Assembly (NCBI GenBank): GCA_002633005.1 | Contig: NMRA01000347.1 | Location: forward strand, 229,031 to 293,030 | From: Phoronis australis | Lineage: Eukaryota > Phoronida > Phoronidae | Length of the DNA: 64,000 bases | Direction: 5' to 3' | Shown: piece after piece, positions 47,001 through 61,644 of the stretch | Layout: every line of letters starts with the position of its first letter | Position numbering within the stretch: position 1 is the stretch's first letter | Translations under genes and position numbers: made by a program | Notes under the pieces: model-generated | Told to the model about the DNA's origin: nothing | What the model saw: only the letters and a program-made list of their open reading frames with translations | The model's database searches: none

Positions 47001-50000
47001 TTTCCCTTACTCAGACATACTGTAAATGACTTTTGGTTCTACGTACATGAAGAACCAATCTCGGTATTGCCGAAGACCAAAGTTGGAGAATAAAATGACA
47101 AGCCGCGACAAGTCAACTTGAATGGATCCTGTTCTCGACATTTGTAACGAATTTTTAGTTCTGCCAAGCCGCAAAATCACATCTGTAAATGTATTGACTA
47201 CGGGACAATCTGAGACTAATTGTGTTACTATATATTACAGTGTAAGTGATCGGAATCAAACATTAGTTCATGTGACGAAAAGCAAGTTATCCGTTTTGAT
47301 CAAACTCACCTTGGGATTTTGTCAATGTCTCGAGGTATCCTAAATTCCTCTACGGTCACATTAGCTGGAAAATTACACGACGTGGTTTTGTAGGAAGCAG
47401 GCCTTACCTGAAAATTACACCAGCATTAGTGTTTTTACTTACAAAGTATCTGAAAGACGTCATACATATACGTGACCGAGTGACAGTTAAGCTGACGCAC
47501 AATTAAAATAAGCAACCTCTCCCACGTACAATGCCACAAGAGTAACAAAAAGCAAGAAACCCGATTATCTGAGATAATCTTCAGCGCAAAACGGAACTCT
47601 GCAAAACTCGAGTTCTCACTCCAAAGGTCTTCTCCTGGAGCCAAACCACGTGACAGAGTATTTTAAGCGTATGCCACGGGCGTTGACTTCAGTGAATATT
47701 TGACTATGCGTTTCAGAATTTAAAAACGAGCGAGAAGTCTATCATACTCATCAATAATCCCCAATACACATGCAAATCGGTGGAAAATACCAACATAATG
47801 TATGAAATAAGTTTTAGCCAGCAGAGTTTGAAAATCCACAGTATTTCAACAGTAGTGAAAATATTATGCTGTCATCAACTTACTGTAACGTTGAGCTTTT
47901 TCAGTATCCTGTCAGAGTTTTTAGAGGATGTAGCGGTCACTATAACAGTGTGTATACCCTCACGACGCGGGACAATAGGAAAGGTCACAGTCACAGATTT
48001 TTGTCTCTTAATTGTGCCTTGAAACACCTTGCATTCTTTCCGAGATTCGAATTTTGCCAACACGTCAGAACCAACTTTGGCGTATACGTCAACCTGATGA
48101 AATAAAGAAATCATTAAAAAATTATTGATCTATGGACACTAAAGTTACAAAGTAGGGATTTTCGTCGCCTCTTCTATAAGACTCATCATTTTCAAAATTG
48201 CCTTTACTACGAGCACCACCATAACCGTCGTCATCGTCATCACCGAAATCATTGTGTTCACTAGACACAAGCTAAATTAAACGATATTGGGTTCGTGCAC
48301 AGCATTATTTGACTACACTGAACTTATGTCCCCCTCCACTCTCCGGCCGCGGCCACTTTCCAACCCTCAGTAGAGATGGAATGGAGTTTAACCCTCGGAG
48401 ATACAGCCATCAGAAATGTGGGTACCCTTCAAAGACATTTCGCGCTAAAGGGTCATTTGTAGCCCGAACAGGTTTCACGATTGAGGGGATTAAAAGTATA
48501 TTAGAGAAATCTCTTCTATGGGTGGACAGCAAAATTCAAAGTAAACGGCATTACTTTGTAATGCAGGTGGCGATGGAACATTGGCATGGAAGCTTCGGTT
48601 GTAAATTCGTCAGCGAGGTTTACTTCGTTAGGGCCACGTGGCGAACATACAGGGTACAGTCCAGGCTGTCCCCACTACACTGCCTTAGTTAGGAGCCGTC
48701 AGAAAATTTCCTGTTGAAATATGAGTATCCGATACTCTGATGGTTTTTAAGAAAATGGACCCTCCAACAAAAATGTCCCAGATGGGTCCCCTAAATGTTT
48801 TCTATCTTTTCAGTTTTTGCTGTTTCTTTTTTCGCGATTGCTTTTGCATACACCAGTCTCTAAGAAAGCTTCACAACCACGCCTTAATGATTACTTGTTT
48901 CTACATCTATGTTTAGTTAGTGGCATAGAAACGTCATCGGCAAACTCACCGGTAAATCGTCTTCTTCAAAGTTGAATATCGTTGCTTTGACTTCGACTTG
49001 TTCTTGTTCGATAATTGAGTGAGGTAAGGATGTTTCTACGAAAATTTTTTTGTAAACCTTGATAGTAGTCGTTTCAGCCACACAAAAACCGGAGTCCTGG
49101 TTGATACCAAACACTTGTACATCCCATGCAGTGATGGAGTGGGGGACCGTCAACCGAAAGGAGTTTCTACCATGCGAGCTGCAATGGAACTAAACGTGTA
49201 GTTCTACTCACAGCCTAAACATGAAATCGACGAATTTATTATTTAAAACTGTTTTCCTCAGCCTTTAACTGCCCCAAAAGGGAATTCAAACCGGTTAAAA
49301 TTCACGAAATCGCTCCCCAGTTCCTTACAAGGGCCAAACTACTTAAATATCGAAACTAGAAAAGTAATCGATAAAACGCTTCAGAGTTAATTGGGTGTGA
49401 CCAACATAATAATCACAAATTCGAAAAGGTGCCCATGTACATGTATGCGTTGCTTTGACATGAGTTTCTGGCTCATTCAGCAGAAATGATGCTAGGCTAA
49501 GTGTAGTTATGCTATAAAATCCTAAAGCACTTCGATTAAGAATTTAAAAAATTGACAGCGACTAAAGCCATGGCGAAAACCGATTTACACGACTTTTCGT
49601 TATGAAACTGGACACGTATAATTATAGACACGACTGGGAAGTGTTTGCTATCTGCAAGTGATCGTTTTCAAACAAAGAAATGCTCTCTGTACTGCCAACA
49701 CCTAATGAGATCACGCGGAGACTTGTCTAATCTCACAAAACTCGTAAAGAACTATTTATTTTGAAAATCTCAACCACCCTCTCCGTGGGAACGTCGTCTC
49801 TGTATCACCTTACCCGGTGTCAATCACTTTGTACATCCATATTTCGTCGAACTCTTGACGGCGTTGGATTTCGCCTATGTCTTGTGGCATCTGTTCAGGC
49901 ATGTAGGACCTCTTAGAATCCCGACCCACACGACGCCCGAGTCCACTAAGTGAGCGACTTGCTGTAAAATATGAAAAATTACAGAAACAATGCGTTTCAT

Positions 50001-53000
50001 GAGGTCCACACTAAGCATTTAGGTGGTAAAGGTGTATATTGTATGTGTACATGTATGATAGCTTATGTCAAAAACAGATTTTATTTCTGCCTAGGTTAAC
50101 CTTAATACCAAAAACGACTTTGCTCACGAAGCCGTCTTTCCTGAGTTTTCGTCTTCGGTCTTCAACTTCCTTAAATTTTTAGTCTTACTGTAAGTTACTG
50201 GCATACTTTGTTAAATTTCTGATGGACATGAAACCACGTAATCTCCATAGGAGTGAGCATAGCTGTACATGATGTTGACAAGTGTCATTACTCGACAGCT
50301 ATCAAAATGTCACTCAATGCACGGCCAACGTAAACTCAGGAACTTGTGTAACGATGCTTAAAACGTCCATCTGCAGCTTATCTGTTAAAGATAGGATATA
50401 GATGGACAACGACAACAATAACAAGTTTATTACTACAATATGTAAGCTAGTAATAATTTTGAATTTGTTTCTGATTTAAAGTGCTTCACGTAATCATCGG
50501 GCCGTATCCGGCCAACTTCGCTCGCGTAGTGTTAGCGTGCTCGTGCAGACGATTAAAGGAGTGTTAATGTACACGTAACAAGGGAGTCTAGCAGTAAATG
50601 TCTATGAGTAGCTAAGCTACATGTATATGGCAGCGAGAGATCTCACAAAAAGTAGTTCGTGGTAAATGCCATAAAATCGACCAACAAACAAAACAAAATA
50701 GCATAGGTTGCATTTTTGTATGTTTACTAGCATAATACGATAAAGGCATTTTCAAATTTCGAATTGAAAGTGATCGTCAAATGTCTTGTTTATCCTGTGT
50801 CCTCTTTGATTGTGCCTTTTTAGAATTTTAATACATTTTATTTCTAAATACACTAATATTTACAAACAATAAGACATTTGCAAATTAAACACAGGCACAC
50901 ACACACACACACATATAATAGAAATTCACGGTTGGTCTAAAACAAATAGGCATTGATGCTTTCCCAAAAGGCAGTTTTACGGGGTTGTATATTCCTTACT
51001 TTACAATAATTATGCAAGTAACATTGAAATTATGAACATCCATTAATAATCTGGTTTCTAGAACATTTATGGATGAAATACTGGCAAATAGTTAATAATT
51101 GATATCTTCAAAATTACATCCAAAATATGCTGTCAAAATAACATTTTTGTCTAAGATTAAGTCGTGTTGTGCAGTTACGTAAATTAAAAGTTTCTGAATT
51201 TCGCACCACAAAGTTTTCATAGAACCACATTCCACAAACATATGGTTAAAAGTTCCCAAAGTTCCACAAGATGCACACTTGTCATCACTTACTATGTTCA
51301 TCTTTTTCAAATTAAATTTTGTAAATACTTTTCTATGAATATAGAAGTATTTAAAGGTTTTAACATAAGGGGGTAACAAGAGTTTGTGTGGAAGAACATA
51401 AATTTGCTTAATTTGTTGTCTAGAATAAATGTCACCTTAGTAATTTGGCTTGACTGGGGATGTATGCATTTTGAAATCGAAGGATCAGTTTTCAACTTAA
51501 TCGCACGCCTCAAAGCAGCATAATGAATCCAATTTGAAAGCTTATACATGTATCTATTTTTCAAAACCTCCCATGTCAGAAAGTTATTTTCAAAATTTAA
51601 AAGATCCTTCACAAAAGTGATACCAACCTCGAAAAAACTATTAAAGAATACAGTCCTCCTATTAATCAATATGTTTTTGTTATTCCACACTACTTGGTTT
51701 ACAATTGTTATATCCTTATGTAAATGAGCACTAATTTCTTCCCAAGCAATCAAGATGTCAAGATAGAAGGTATCAATATTTGCAAGAGACAGCAATTTAC
51801 AATCATAATTTGATTTAAAGATCAAAATACTTCCATATGTTTTAAAAACATACCCTGGAAACACTTTGAAAACTTCATTGTTTCCATCTAAGCAACGCGT
51901 AACCCACTTAACTAATAATGACTTGTACATAATATTTATAACGGGAACTGACAAACCACCATTTTCATGGGTATTTACAGCCACTTTTTGTTAACTCTAG
52001 ATAGTTTATTTTGCCAAACAAAATTTTTTATCATGAGTATTTATCTTAGCTCTACGTTCGCTGTCAATTCCTAAATTGCTCATCACATAAATTAATTATT
52101 GTGCATTAGTGGATTGGCATGTATTCGTGTTCACATGTGTGCGCTTCCATTCTTTTAAATTCAGTTCACTGTTTTCTGTCGTCGCTCGAAAACCAGAAAT
52201 TTAACTGCCATGTTTTCTTCAGTGCACTAAAAAACTCTGACGAGCACGTTCACATTATTAGGAAAAGTAGATCTAGACCAAGTAAAAATGTTCGGCAATG
52301 AAGAAAGCCTTTTCTTGCCAATTAGTGTCAATGGTGCACAACCTCGCAGACTTCATACGAGCAACAACGTTGAGGGAGAAGGTTTCCAAGGTTACATGTC
52401 ACTATTCCGAAAGTTTACTACTCTGAAGGTCCACTACTCTCGGTATGCAGATTCACTATATACTCTTTCGAAAAATCGCTACTTCGAATGTCCAAGTATT
52501 CTGACAAAAGAGCTCCGAAGTTAATTACTCTGATTGTCTGCTAAGGATTGGGAACTGACATGAATAAAGTGTCGTATTTGTGTCCATTTAGCAACCATAT
52601 AAAGGGTGTGCAAGAACTGAATAGTTCTAAAAACGTTGATTACGTTGTTTACAAATGAGCCCACTTCCAATCACTGCCAATCTTGAATCTAACTGTAACA
52701 GAGCAAGTCTCCACTGAGCATCAAAAATGTGTATTTCCCCTCATCAGGCATACGCTCAGTTCAGTTACACATGATAACGATCAATTTCATGTAGGCAAAG
52801 GAAGGAAACACCCTTCTCATAAGCCTGTCACTAGCGAAGTGCCCGACACATACAGTCACGCCCGCATGCCCACGTAACAAAGGCGCACTGAGACGCAACA
52901 AAGGCATTAGCATAAGAATAACTAAACATTTGCAACTAAACAAGAATAACAATAAGCGTAAAGTTACGAACGTCCCGTCACATAACTAATGACTCATCCT

Positions 53001-56000
53001 CAAGCAGGGACAACATCTGGACGACCCACGGTGGTTTTGCATGCGCGTGGTTCCGGTGGGTGAGGTTAAAGTGCAGCGACCATAAACTTTTCAGTCAGTC
53101 GCGCTCGTGAAATTATGCGATCTTGACACGGATTTAATGAATATATCGTGCCAGATAATTCATCAATATTCCCACTTCATACAATGTACTCATTTTCCGT
53201 CTTCGTAAGACATGCAGATAATTTCACATTAGCGTGAAATCCAAACAAAGGGTTTTAGTACCAGGGCGTTGTTTTCGGTATAGGTACATGTACACGACTC
53301 AGAGCATATATTAACTGATGCATAGCTTAGTTTTGCTTTAAAAGAATAGAAAGTACACCTGAGCTAGGGAAGGATCCACGATTTTGAGTTAGGGGGCCAG
53401 GATTTTGCCCGTCAGACATGTGCACCCTCTAACTGCGACATGGAATGGGGAAGAATTTTAAGGAGGGGGGGCATGGTCTCTTTGCCCCTCACCCCTAAAT
53501 TTTCATAGTTTTGAGAACCTTTGGAGTAGTGAACCTTAGGAGTAGTGAACCTTCGTTATAGTGGGTTGTTCCCATTTCCAGCGATGTAAACAACCTCAGC
53601 AATACGCAAAACCTTAACTAGATAAACTATTTCAAGTCATTCTGTGATTATATATTTCCGTCCGAGTATTTAATGAGGTTTAATTACTCATTTAAACACA
53701 CCTGATTTGAAAGTTTGGCAGGAGGTAACGCTACAACATTGCATCAGAATTTGAGTACCCTTCTTCTTGGGAGCGACTGGATGTGAGCACCTAGGGGAGC
53801 TCAAAGGCTTTGAACGAGCCCCCCCCTTTTTGGAGAAGTTGGCAAGAAGGTCCGCCTCGGAGAAATACAATCTCGGGAAAAAAATTTGAAAGAGAGGCAA
53901 AAGTCTGCTAAAAAGGCAGGAACTGCTAAAATTTGGTGAATGCACAATTCATCTAAAAAATTCGTGCTCCCCAATTATTCAGACTGGGTAAGCGCATGCA
54001 ACCGCCACGGCATTCTCATTTCTGGTATCACGAATTCCGTCTCGACTCTGGAACATAGAGCCTTACAAAAAACTGTACAGTGTCGACGTTTGGAAAATAT
54101 CAAAGGTCCACCCTTCTTGAAATTCGAACCACCCCCCACGCAATGCTGGCTACGGGCCTGCGTTCACATCATAATCTCACATTTATACGTTGACAGATGT
54201 CACCTTCGCTTTTACGAGTCATACGTGTATTTTAAATAAATGTGATTGTCATTTTGTTGTCATGGGCGCCCTCAGTGTTCGAGTAAGAACTTGTAAGATT
54301 ATACATTTGATGACAGTGCAGATTTCGTGCCGTGTCGAGAATGTTACCTGTGTTGCCACGCCAAGAATGAAACTGTCAATAAACTTCGGCAAAGTTTTGA
54401 TTGCGATATGCTGTGACTTAAACCTGCATATTGTAAGCAGGTGAGGTGGTAGTGATAAATATAGTGAGGTTGCATGTTATGAATCAAGGGGTTGTAGCTC
54501 AACACATTACTTGATTGTGTAAACGAATATGTTTCGAGATATGTCAGATTTCAGTGTGGTTTCGTTTGATGAATTTGACCAGCTTCCGATTGATTGCGAT
54601 TTTGCAGGTAATTGTAGCTATGATAGTTGATGTAGTGCACACAGTCGCACACTCGCCTAGAGTGGGATATTGGCCTAGTAGCAGAATCTCATGGAGTATT
54701 CTCTAGTTGGCTCTAAGAATGTCTCTTCATGGGACCACTCACGCGACTCTGTGGTATGACTTATGCTGATGATTTTCGCGTGCGCTCTAGGCGCGGCTAA
54801 TTACCAAAAGCATAAATCATACCGTCGGACTTACTTGTTCTCCTTCGGTGACGTCTACTGCGCTGCCCGTTTCTGTTCATGAAGCTCCTGAACGTGGTAC
54901 GACTCAGACTTCGAACTCTTGTGTTGGTTAAAACTGTTAGACCCATGCTCTGAAAACAGATGTCTTGAGATTTAATATATGCACGTGTTCGTGAGAATAC
55001 GATTGCTAGTATTGTAACTTGTTAAAATAGTTTTAGCTCTTGCTGTCCTATTATTCAATCAAACAATTTAATAAATTACTGTATTTCTTGCCTCATGTTT
55101 AGCATGTTCATGCAGTCTACAGTGGTGGATCTAGGATATCACAAGGGGGGCCCAATATTTTTTTCTGTAAGCATTTGCGCAAACCAAGATTGTAGATGCG
55201 CATAGCACCTAATGGGGAGAGGTCAAAATCCCCTCCCGCCCAGGAAATTTTTCTGTTTTTTCCTCTAAAAATCAAGCATTTTCCTTGATTCCTGAAGTAT
55301 TATCAATGAAAAAAGGCAAGAAAAGAGAACGTGTCAAACAGACTCGAACTCACGACCTGGCAGATAGAACCCGCGTGCTTAACCACTACACCACCACGAT
55401 TTTTAAATCTGACACTAAGGTACCTACTTGTTTATGGTCCACAGCCTTTGCGCGCGAAACCTACTTCTTTTTGTAATGCTTACTACACGTTATATATTGT
55501 GTGCACTCGGTTCGTGGCAAATTTGTTGTATTTAAAATAGTCTTCAAATGCCCAAAAGACCAAGTCCGTTTTTCGTGTTGGCAATAATGACGGGATTGCT
55601 TTGGAAATCGTCTTAAGTTAAGGTTTGACAAAGAGAGTATTGCGAGTTTCTGAGTGATTCACTAAGGCTTCGATTAATATTCACATCTTACCAGCAGCTT
55701 CTGTTTTTTCATCGTCATTCAGGTTCCATTTTCTTAAAAAAATGAAGTAAATTGTCTTCATTGCACAGTGGATCAGACGACGGAAACGGAGTCGTAGTGC
55801 CCACCACCGCTATATATCGCGGGAGAGCCTATACTTAGCCATAGTTCCGTTACGATCGCGCCGTGTTCCGAATTTGACACTTGAAATTGATCTGAGCCCC
55901 CCAAACACTAAAACTGCACACATTTAAATCTTGTTTCATCCGTATAATTTTAATAAACTCAACATTTCCCTACGCTCTTGCTATTTTATTTTTTTGCGGC

Positions 56001-59000
56001 AGCCAAGGGGGGTGGGGTCCCAGGCCCCCTGCNTCTATTACCTGCAACACATCTTCGCTGCTCAAACCACCACCAATTCCATATCCGTTGTCGAAGATTT
56101 TCATGCTGTTCAAAACATTGGCGGCTGTCATTCTGTACTTGGGGTTCATTAAATAGACGGCTTTATCAACAGCCAGTATCGCAACTTTGGTTCGGGGGTC
56201 AGCCTCCACTGTTACGTTAACGAAGTCACCCGGTTTGTACATCGTTGAATGCTGCTCTTCAGTCATTGGGTTGACGCTGACCTTATAATTTAACAAAAAA
56301 AAAACACCTAGTCATCGTTTGTTGCTTGTTTGAGACACAGTTGCACAGCTTTAGCCACAGTTTATCCGGTTGATTCTCAGATGTAAAGTGAATTTCAGTC
56401 AAATATTTTAAATAAACTAAACCTTTCTCGGAGCATCCATCTGGAAGCAAGCAACCTACCTTGGGTTCACATCTTCTTAAAACATCGAACCGTTTCGTAT
56501 CGGCCACAACTTCATCACCATGTAAATAATAGAACAAAATACGAGCATATGGCCACATTGACGCGACAACAGGAATCGACAAGTTCAGCGGGAAGGTTGG
56601 TTCTTTAACAACTGCCGTATGTATCGTTTGGCCCCCGGATGTAACCATGTAAACCAACGTGCTCACATCGGACGCCTTTGTTGCTGTGATTTCAATTACT
56701 GCGTTGCTTCCCACCTTGAAAAGAACACCCGCATGATCATTGACGGGCTTAGGGGGAAGGGGGAAGGGCCGAGGGTCATGCGCCCTAAAATTCTCCCGCT
56801 CCATTTGCCAGCTTGAAGGTGCAAATCTCTGACGGGCAAAACCCTGACTAATACTATGTCCTGCTCCCCCTCCCGTCGTTGCGATCCTGTTCGTTAAGAA
56901 TAATGCAGAGTGTTGTCGTCATTACAAAAACGGTGATGCGCTAACGCATCCGGAAGGTGAAGTTGAAAGTGTGCCTTAAACAGCTAGTTCGTACTTTCAG
57001 TAAGCACGTTGTCTGGTTGATTTTTTAGACTAAGTCCAACCCTGACAACAGTACACAAACGAATGCCCCTGATGATATTCATCCTGTATACAAAACTAAC
57101 CACAAGTGCTTTAATATCCCTCGTGTTGTTTTTTTCGCCTAGATTGCTCAACGAAAAGCCAACAAAGTGGTGAATTATTACTATGTTAACTTAAGAGTTG
57201 TGTTGGCATTGAAGTCTATAAAACTGTCTAATTTATTTAACCTTAATAACAAAATTCCTGTGAGTCTATGGTAGAGGGCAGTGTACAAATTTATCTGTGC
57301 TCCAGTTATACATGTATAGGCTAAAGTGTTTGCCATTTGAAAACCCGCACCAGGGGACATCTAAATTCTTACAGGGGCTCACATATTACTATTCATCTGC
57401 AGACCCCTAATCATTGTTATGAGCAATGCTCTTTCATTGACTTTGCTATAATAGACCAAGGAAAAAACAAGAAAGGAGCTTAAATTGTGTAACAGTCTAC
57501 ACATCAGTTGTTGCCAGCCCAGTCACAATAGGCCACTGGCACACTTCAGGTTGTCATTGCTAGTCTAGTCCATTTTTACTTCCCTGTAACTGACTTTGTT
57601 TGTGTTTCATTATTTGTTGTTGGGTATAGAAAGGTGACCACTGTGTTTTTACGATAGGGTTTCAATATACGCCAACTCATGTCAAACCTATGTTGACGAA
57701 ACATTTGAACCGATGTCTGGGACAAATAGATAACGTTCGTGTGTTGTACACTGCTTTGAACAGCGACACCTCTTGAAACACTAATGGCGAAGGCCGTAAA
57801 TCAAATACTGTGCGAACAATTGAAACATCAACGGACTGTAACTTAGACTCCATTCGGAAGTTCAGACTAAATTGTTTTCTTACCGACACAGGTCGATCGC
57901 TTTTTACCGTTGCTTGTAAAAACCTGTTGCTTGGTGAGAAGGCTGACGTCATGGTATATTTCTCTGTCACAGGAACTTCGGTTAATGTCGACACCTAACA
58001 AAGGCAGTTTATGACCAGTTATATGTAAGTATTGCAATGAGTTAATATGGTGAGTTATGTGCATAACAAATTCAATGTATTGAAGTCAGGCCGCAGTTAA
58101 GAGTTTGAAATCACGGAAACCCGGTTTCCGTGATACCTTGCACGTTACAGCCGTTTAAGGAAAAACAATCTAGTAAACGCCATTTTCTTGCATAATCCTC
58201 CGCCTTTTGTAACAAAAAAGTCTATCGTCGATGACCCGCACACGCACGCTCACTCACTCTCATACGCAGACGACCTTCAAAACAAACGTCACGTGACAAC
58301 AACATGTGTGTTCATCCAGAGATTTTTCTCGTGTTGTGGAGTACGATGTAGCGCACATTTGGACTTAATCGCAATTAATCTGGACTCCACAGGAACTTTA
58401 AAAATTGTAAAACATCAGGAAGATTTCAGGTAATTTGTTGAGTCGAAACTATATTTTTATTCAAGAGTACAAGTTTTCCTATTGACGATCGCGATTCAGC
58501 GACGCATCAGTCGGCAAGTTTTCGCCCTGTGATGAGCACAATTTTTTGAAAAATTATCGTAATTTAACAACGGAAGTTGATAGCAATGCACCACAATTTT
58601 GTAGAAAGGCTGTCATAGGCTACAAATACGTCACAGAGCGTAAATTTGATGAATCCTAGCTTCCGATTTTACCCGTTTGGGAAACCGGGTTTCAACTGCC
58701 GTAGGCTCACTACAATAAGCGTCCCCTCCCCGTGAAATGAATTTTTCTAAGCGTTTGTTTGAGCCAATACAGTATACAGCTTTCCACCAAGGCTAGGTGA
58801 TGCAAGACATTATTACTTGTTCTTTGTTGCATTATAGTAACTGGTCTTGGCTAATTATCATTTTATGGCCTGGTCATCCATTCAGCCCAAAGTAGTTCCA
58901 GAGGTGGCTTATCAGCCAATTATTCACGCATGCTGACTCACAATAGAAGCCTGATAAGAGTGAAGGTGGATAAATGCGGTGTTCCTACAGTTTCTTGTTT

Positions 59001-61576
59001 TAGTGGATGTGTTCACGACATGCTAGAACAAAGTTTACCCAAAGACTAAGCCTTAAAATATAACGATAAAAGGGTTTCAATTCATTTCCCTTTGTCTAAA
59101 GATGTACATGTACACGTGTACCTGTATTGATGCCATAAAGGCGCTGGAGATTGAATCGACGATGACGGAAGCGTGTCCCTCTTTATTGGTCGAAACATTG
59201 GATGTTAAGGATGGCATTAAAGCGTCACCATTTGGTCTAAAGAAGATAGTAGTCACGCTAATGTCAATTTGCTCTGGTTTGCCGGTCACATTCGTCACGT
59301 CAATCTGAAATACGTATGAATCATTGAAATCAAGTTTCTACGTAAAGGCTGAAATGGTGTTGTTTAAAGGAAAGAATATCGAAAAACTCTTGTGATGTAA
59401 GCATATCGAGGTTGTCAGGGGCACATTTCAACGCTCTGTTGCTCTTTCTATACGCCGTAGATGTGAAATACAGCCTGTAAACTATCCAGTGCAAACGATG
59501 CATTATTCCATGTTCCGTAGAAGATATTAATAATCACACAACGTTAAGTACAATAACCGTCTGAAGCACGCAATGCTTACCTCAACTGTAAAGGACAATC
59601 CAGGTTTGAAATAGGGGTGTGTTCTTGAAAACGTGACAATGTATGGTGCACTGAGGATTTTGGTGTAACTTGACTTGCCAGTTTGCTTGATTCCCGATCC
59701 GTGGTCTCGCACTGTCGCCAGAGCATACAGTTTAGTACCCTCCTCAAGTTTAGGTGTTGAAAAATTCGTTTTAAAGCGGCCGTTTGTCATCTGCAAAGTT
59801 TAAAACATAACGCACAGTGAAGGTTTCGTAGCCAGGAAGTAGATATACAATATTTTTTGTAGTGGTTGCAACTGTGGTTAGATTTTACCTAATACAACGC
59901 TTCTGCGCCCGAAAACCTTTTAAATATTTGACGGTTGACAGTATGGTAAACACACGTGGCCCTTGTTTGTACATGTACATAGATTTCTATACACGTGAAG
60001 GGTTTAATCTATTACAGAACTGAAGTTTTGTAAAACACGAATGGAATTAAACCCTCAACATTGTCGAGACAGTTATTCACCAATTTAATAAAATTATGTT
60101 GAATCATCAAATTATCACTTAACGAAGTGAACAACAGGGAGGATTGCATCATAAAACTTGCTCTTGTCATGATTTGACGCTACTCAATCCTAGACTTGGA
60201 GATGTGCGACGTCATTCATGAACTTAGAACTTACGTTGCCAGTCTTACGGTCAATAATCGTCAGTCCAGTGTCTGTCTGCTTACCGAGACGTACGTCCAC
60301 TGGCCCGTTAACTTCTTTCTCAAACACATATCTAAAATCGTCGAGAGTTAACGTTGAAAACAATTCGTTTTCAGTGGTGCAATAATCCTAGTATCTACAA
60401 ACTGCGTGTAACCTGACATGCGCTAGGGGTCGCTCTGTATATACATGTACAGTGTTTGTTTATGATACAATCACTGATGAAAGTTCTCATCTGTTCCGAT
60501 GCTGTGCCATCGTCTGCTCGTATTCTTTAGTACATAGTCTGGAATTGAGATTTCTCAGGACTTGTGTAGTATCGTTGCTGAAGACAACAAAGATGACTTT
60601 TTTGAGTGACGATGTAAAACAACATATCTAGAGCTAAAAACACGAAAAGCGACTTGGGTGTCTACTCTCTCATAAAGTTGGTCGACATACATGTAATATT
60701 GCGCAACTCAAATCACAGGAAAATGCGTACACGGACCATTTCCGAATTCGCAACCGATTTCCGCGTTGGCTAATCCTGTTAAACATTGAAGCGTATTCTT
60801 GAGACACTGATGGTTCAAGCAATTATTGGCAACGGAAATCTACTCCTTTCACGGTACAAAGAGCACTGGCATAATACGCAAGCCGCACGGTTGGGCCAGT
60901 CTCACAAAACAACAGTCCCGGTAATGAGTATCACGTGACCAATTTCATGGATTTAGAATATGAGGCCTAATCCGATTTCTGCTTTAAGTCATCTTTCGTA
61001 AGATGGTTTGGACTATAGTTCGTACAATGTTGAACGTGTCTTTTGCAGCAAAGGCTACATGACTCTTCTTTCAACCTAGGGACATACACCTGTAGTGTTT
61101 CAAGCATTAAAAATAAAACGTACATAGAAATGCTTAACGCGAATTAGGCAAGTCGACACTTGTTCACATATTTAATCATTAGACAAACACTACCGTACGT
61201 GAATGACGACGCAGTGTTTTGAAAGAAAGTGCAAAGCTCTGAAATTGATTTCAACACTCACCGAGCTTCAACTTCCACTGTGACATATTTTCTTGGGTTG
61301 CTAGTTTTAACAATTACTGTCACGGAGAAGGTCGGAAGCACTGAAAAGAAGAATGGCTAAAAATAGGTGATGACATCCACCACGTGAAAAAATGGCAACC
61401 GTGAGTTGAGCAAACCGTGGACTGTGAATCTGGACAACACGCGTGCAATCATTTGCATTGTTTCGCTGTTGCTGTAAAAGTTGTACAAAGATAATGAACT
61501 ACCACAGTAAAATATTGCATTTTTTGGAAAGAGGCGAAATTGTTTCTTGCGTCGTGTGTGTGCGTGCATGTGTGTG

Positions 61577-61644
<68 letters not shown>

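Larger units (their letters stand above)
49962..54834 (-). other. Intron of the C3-like gene (4.9 kb) where an anaphylatoxin exon is expected
   Basis: I searched the minus strand by eye for a six-cysteine anaphylatoxin pattern (CC ... C ... C ... CC) and found none. The stretch holds the LINE fragment (51092-51984), a CA microsatellite (about 50894-50912), and two dispersed repeats (53365-53510, 53790-54161). Confidence 0.45.

Noticed and set aside
47011-47182. Splice-bounded minus-strand segment, open for 57 codons ([15 protein letters not shown]...)
   Set aside because: Its sites look good, but entering it from exon 47310-47407 gives a stop after eight codons, and the protein shows no CUB or TED pattern.
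48309-48692. Plus-strand frame of 127 codons
   Set aside because: It lies in an intron of the C3-like gene, in the opposite orientation, with no recognisable motif or splice support.
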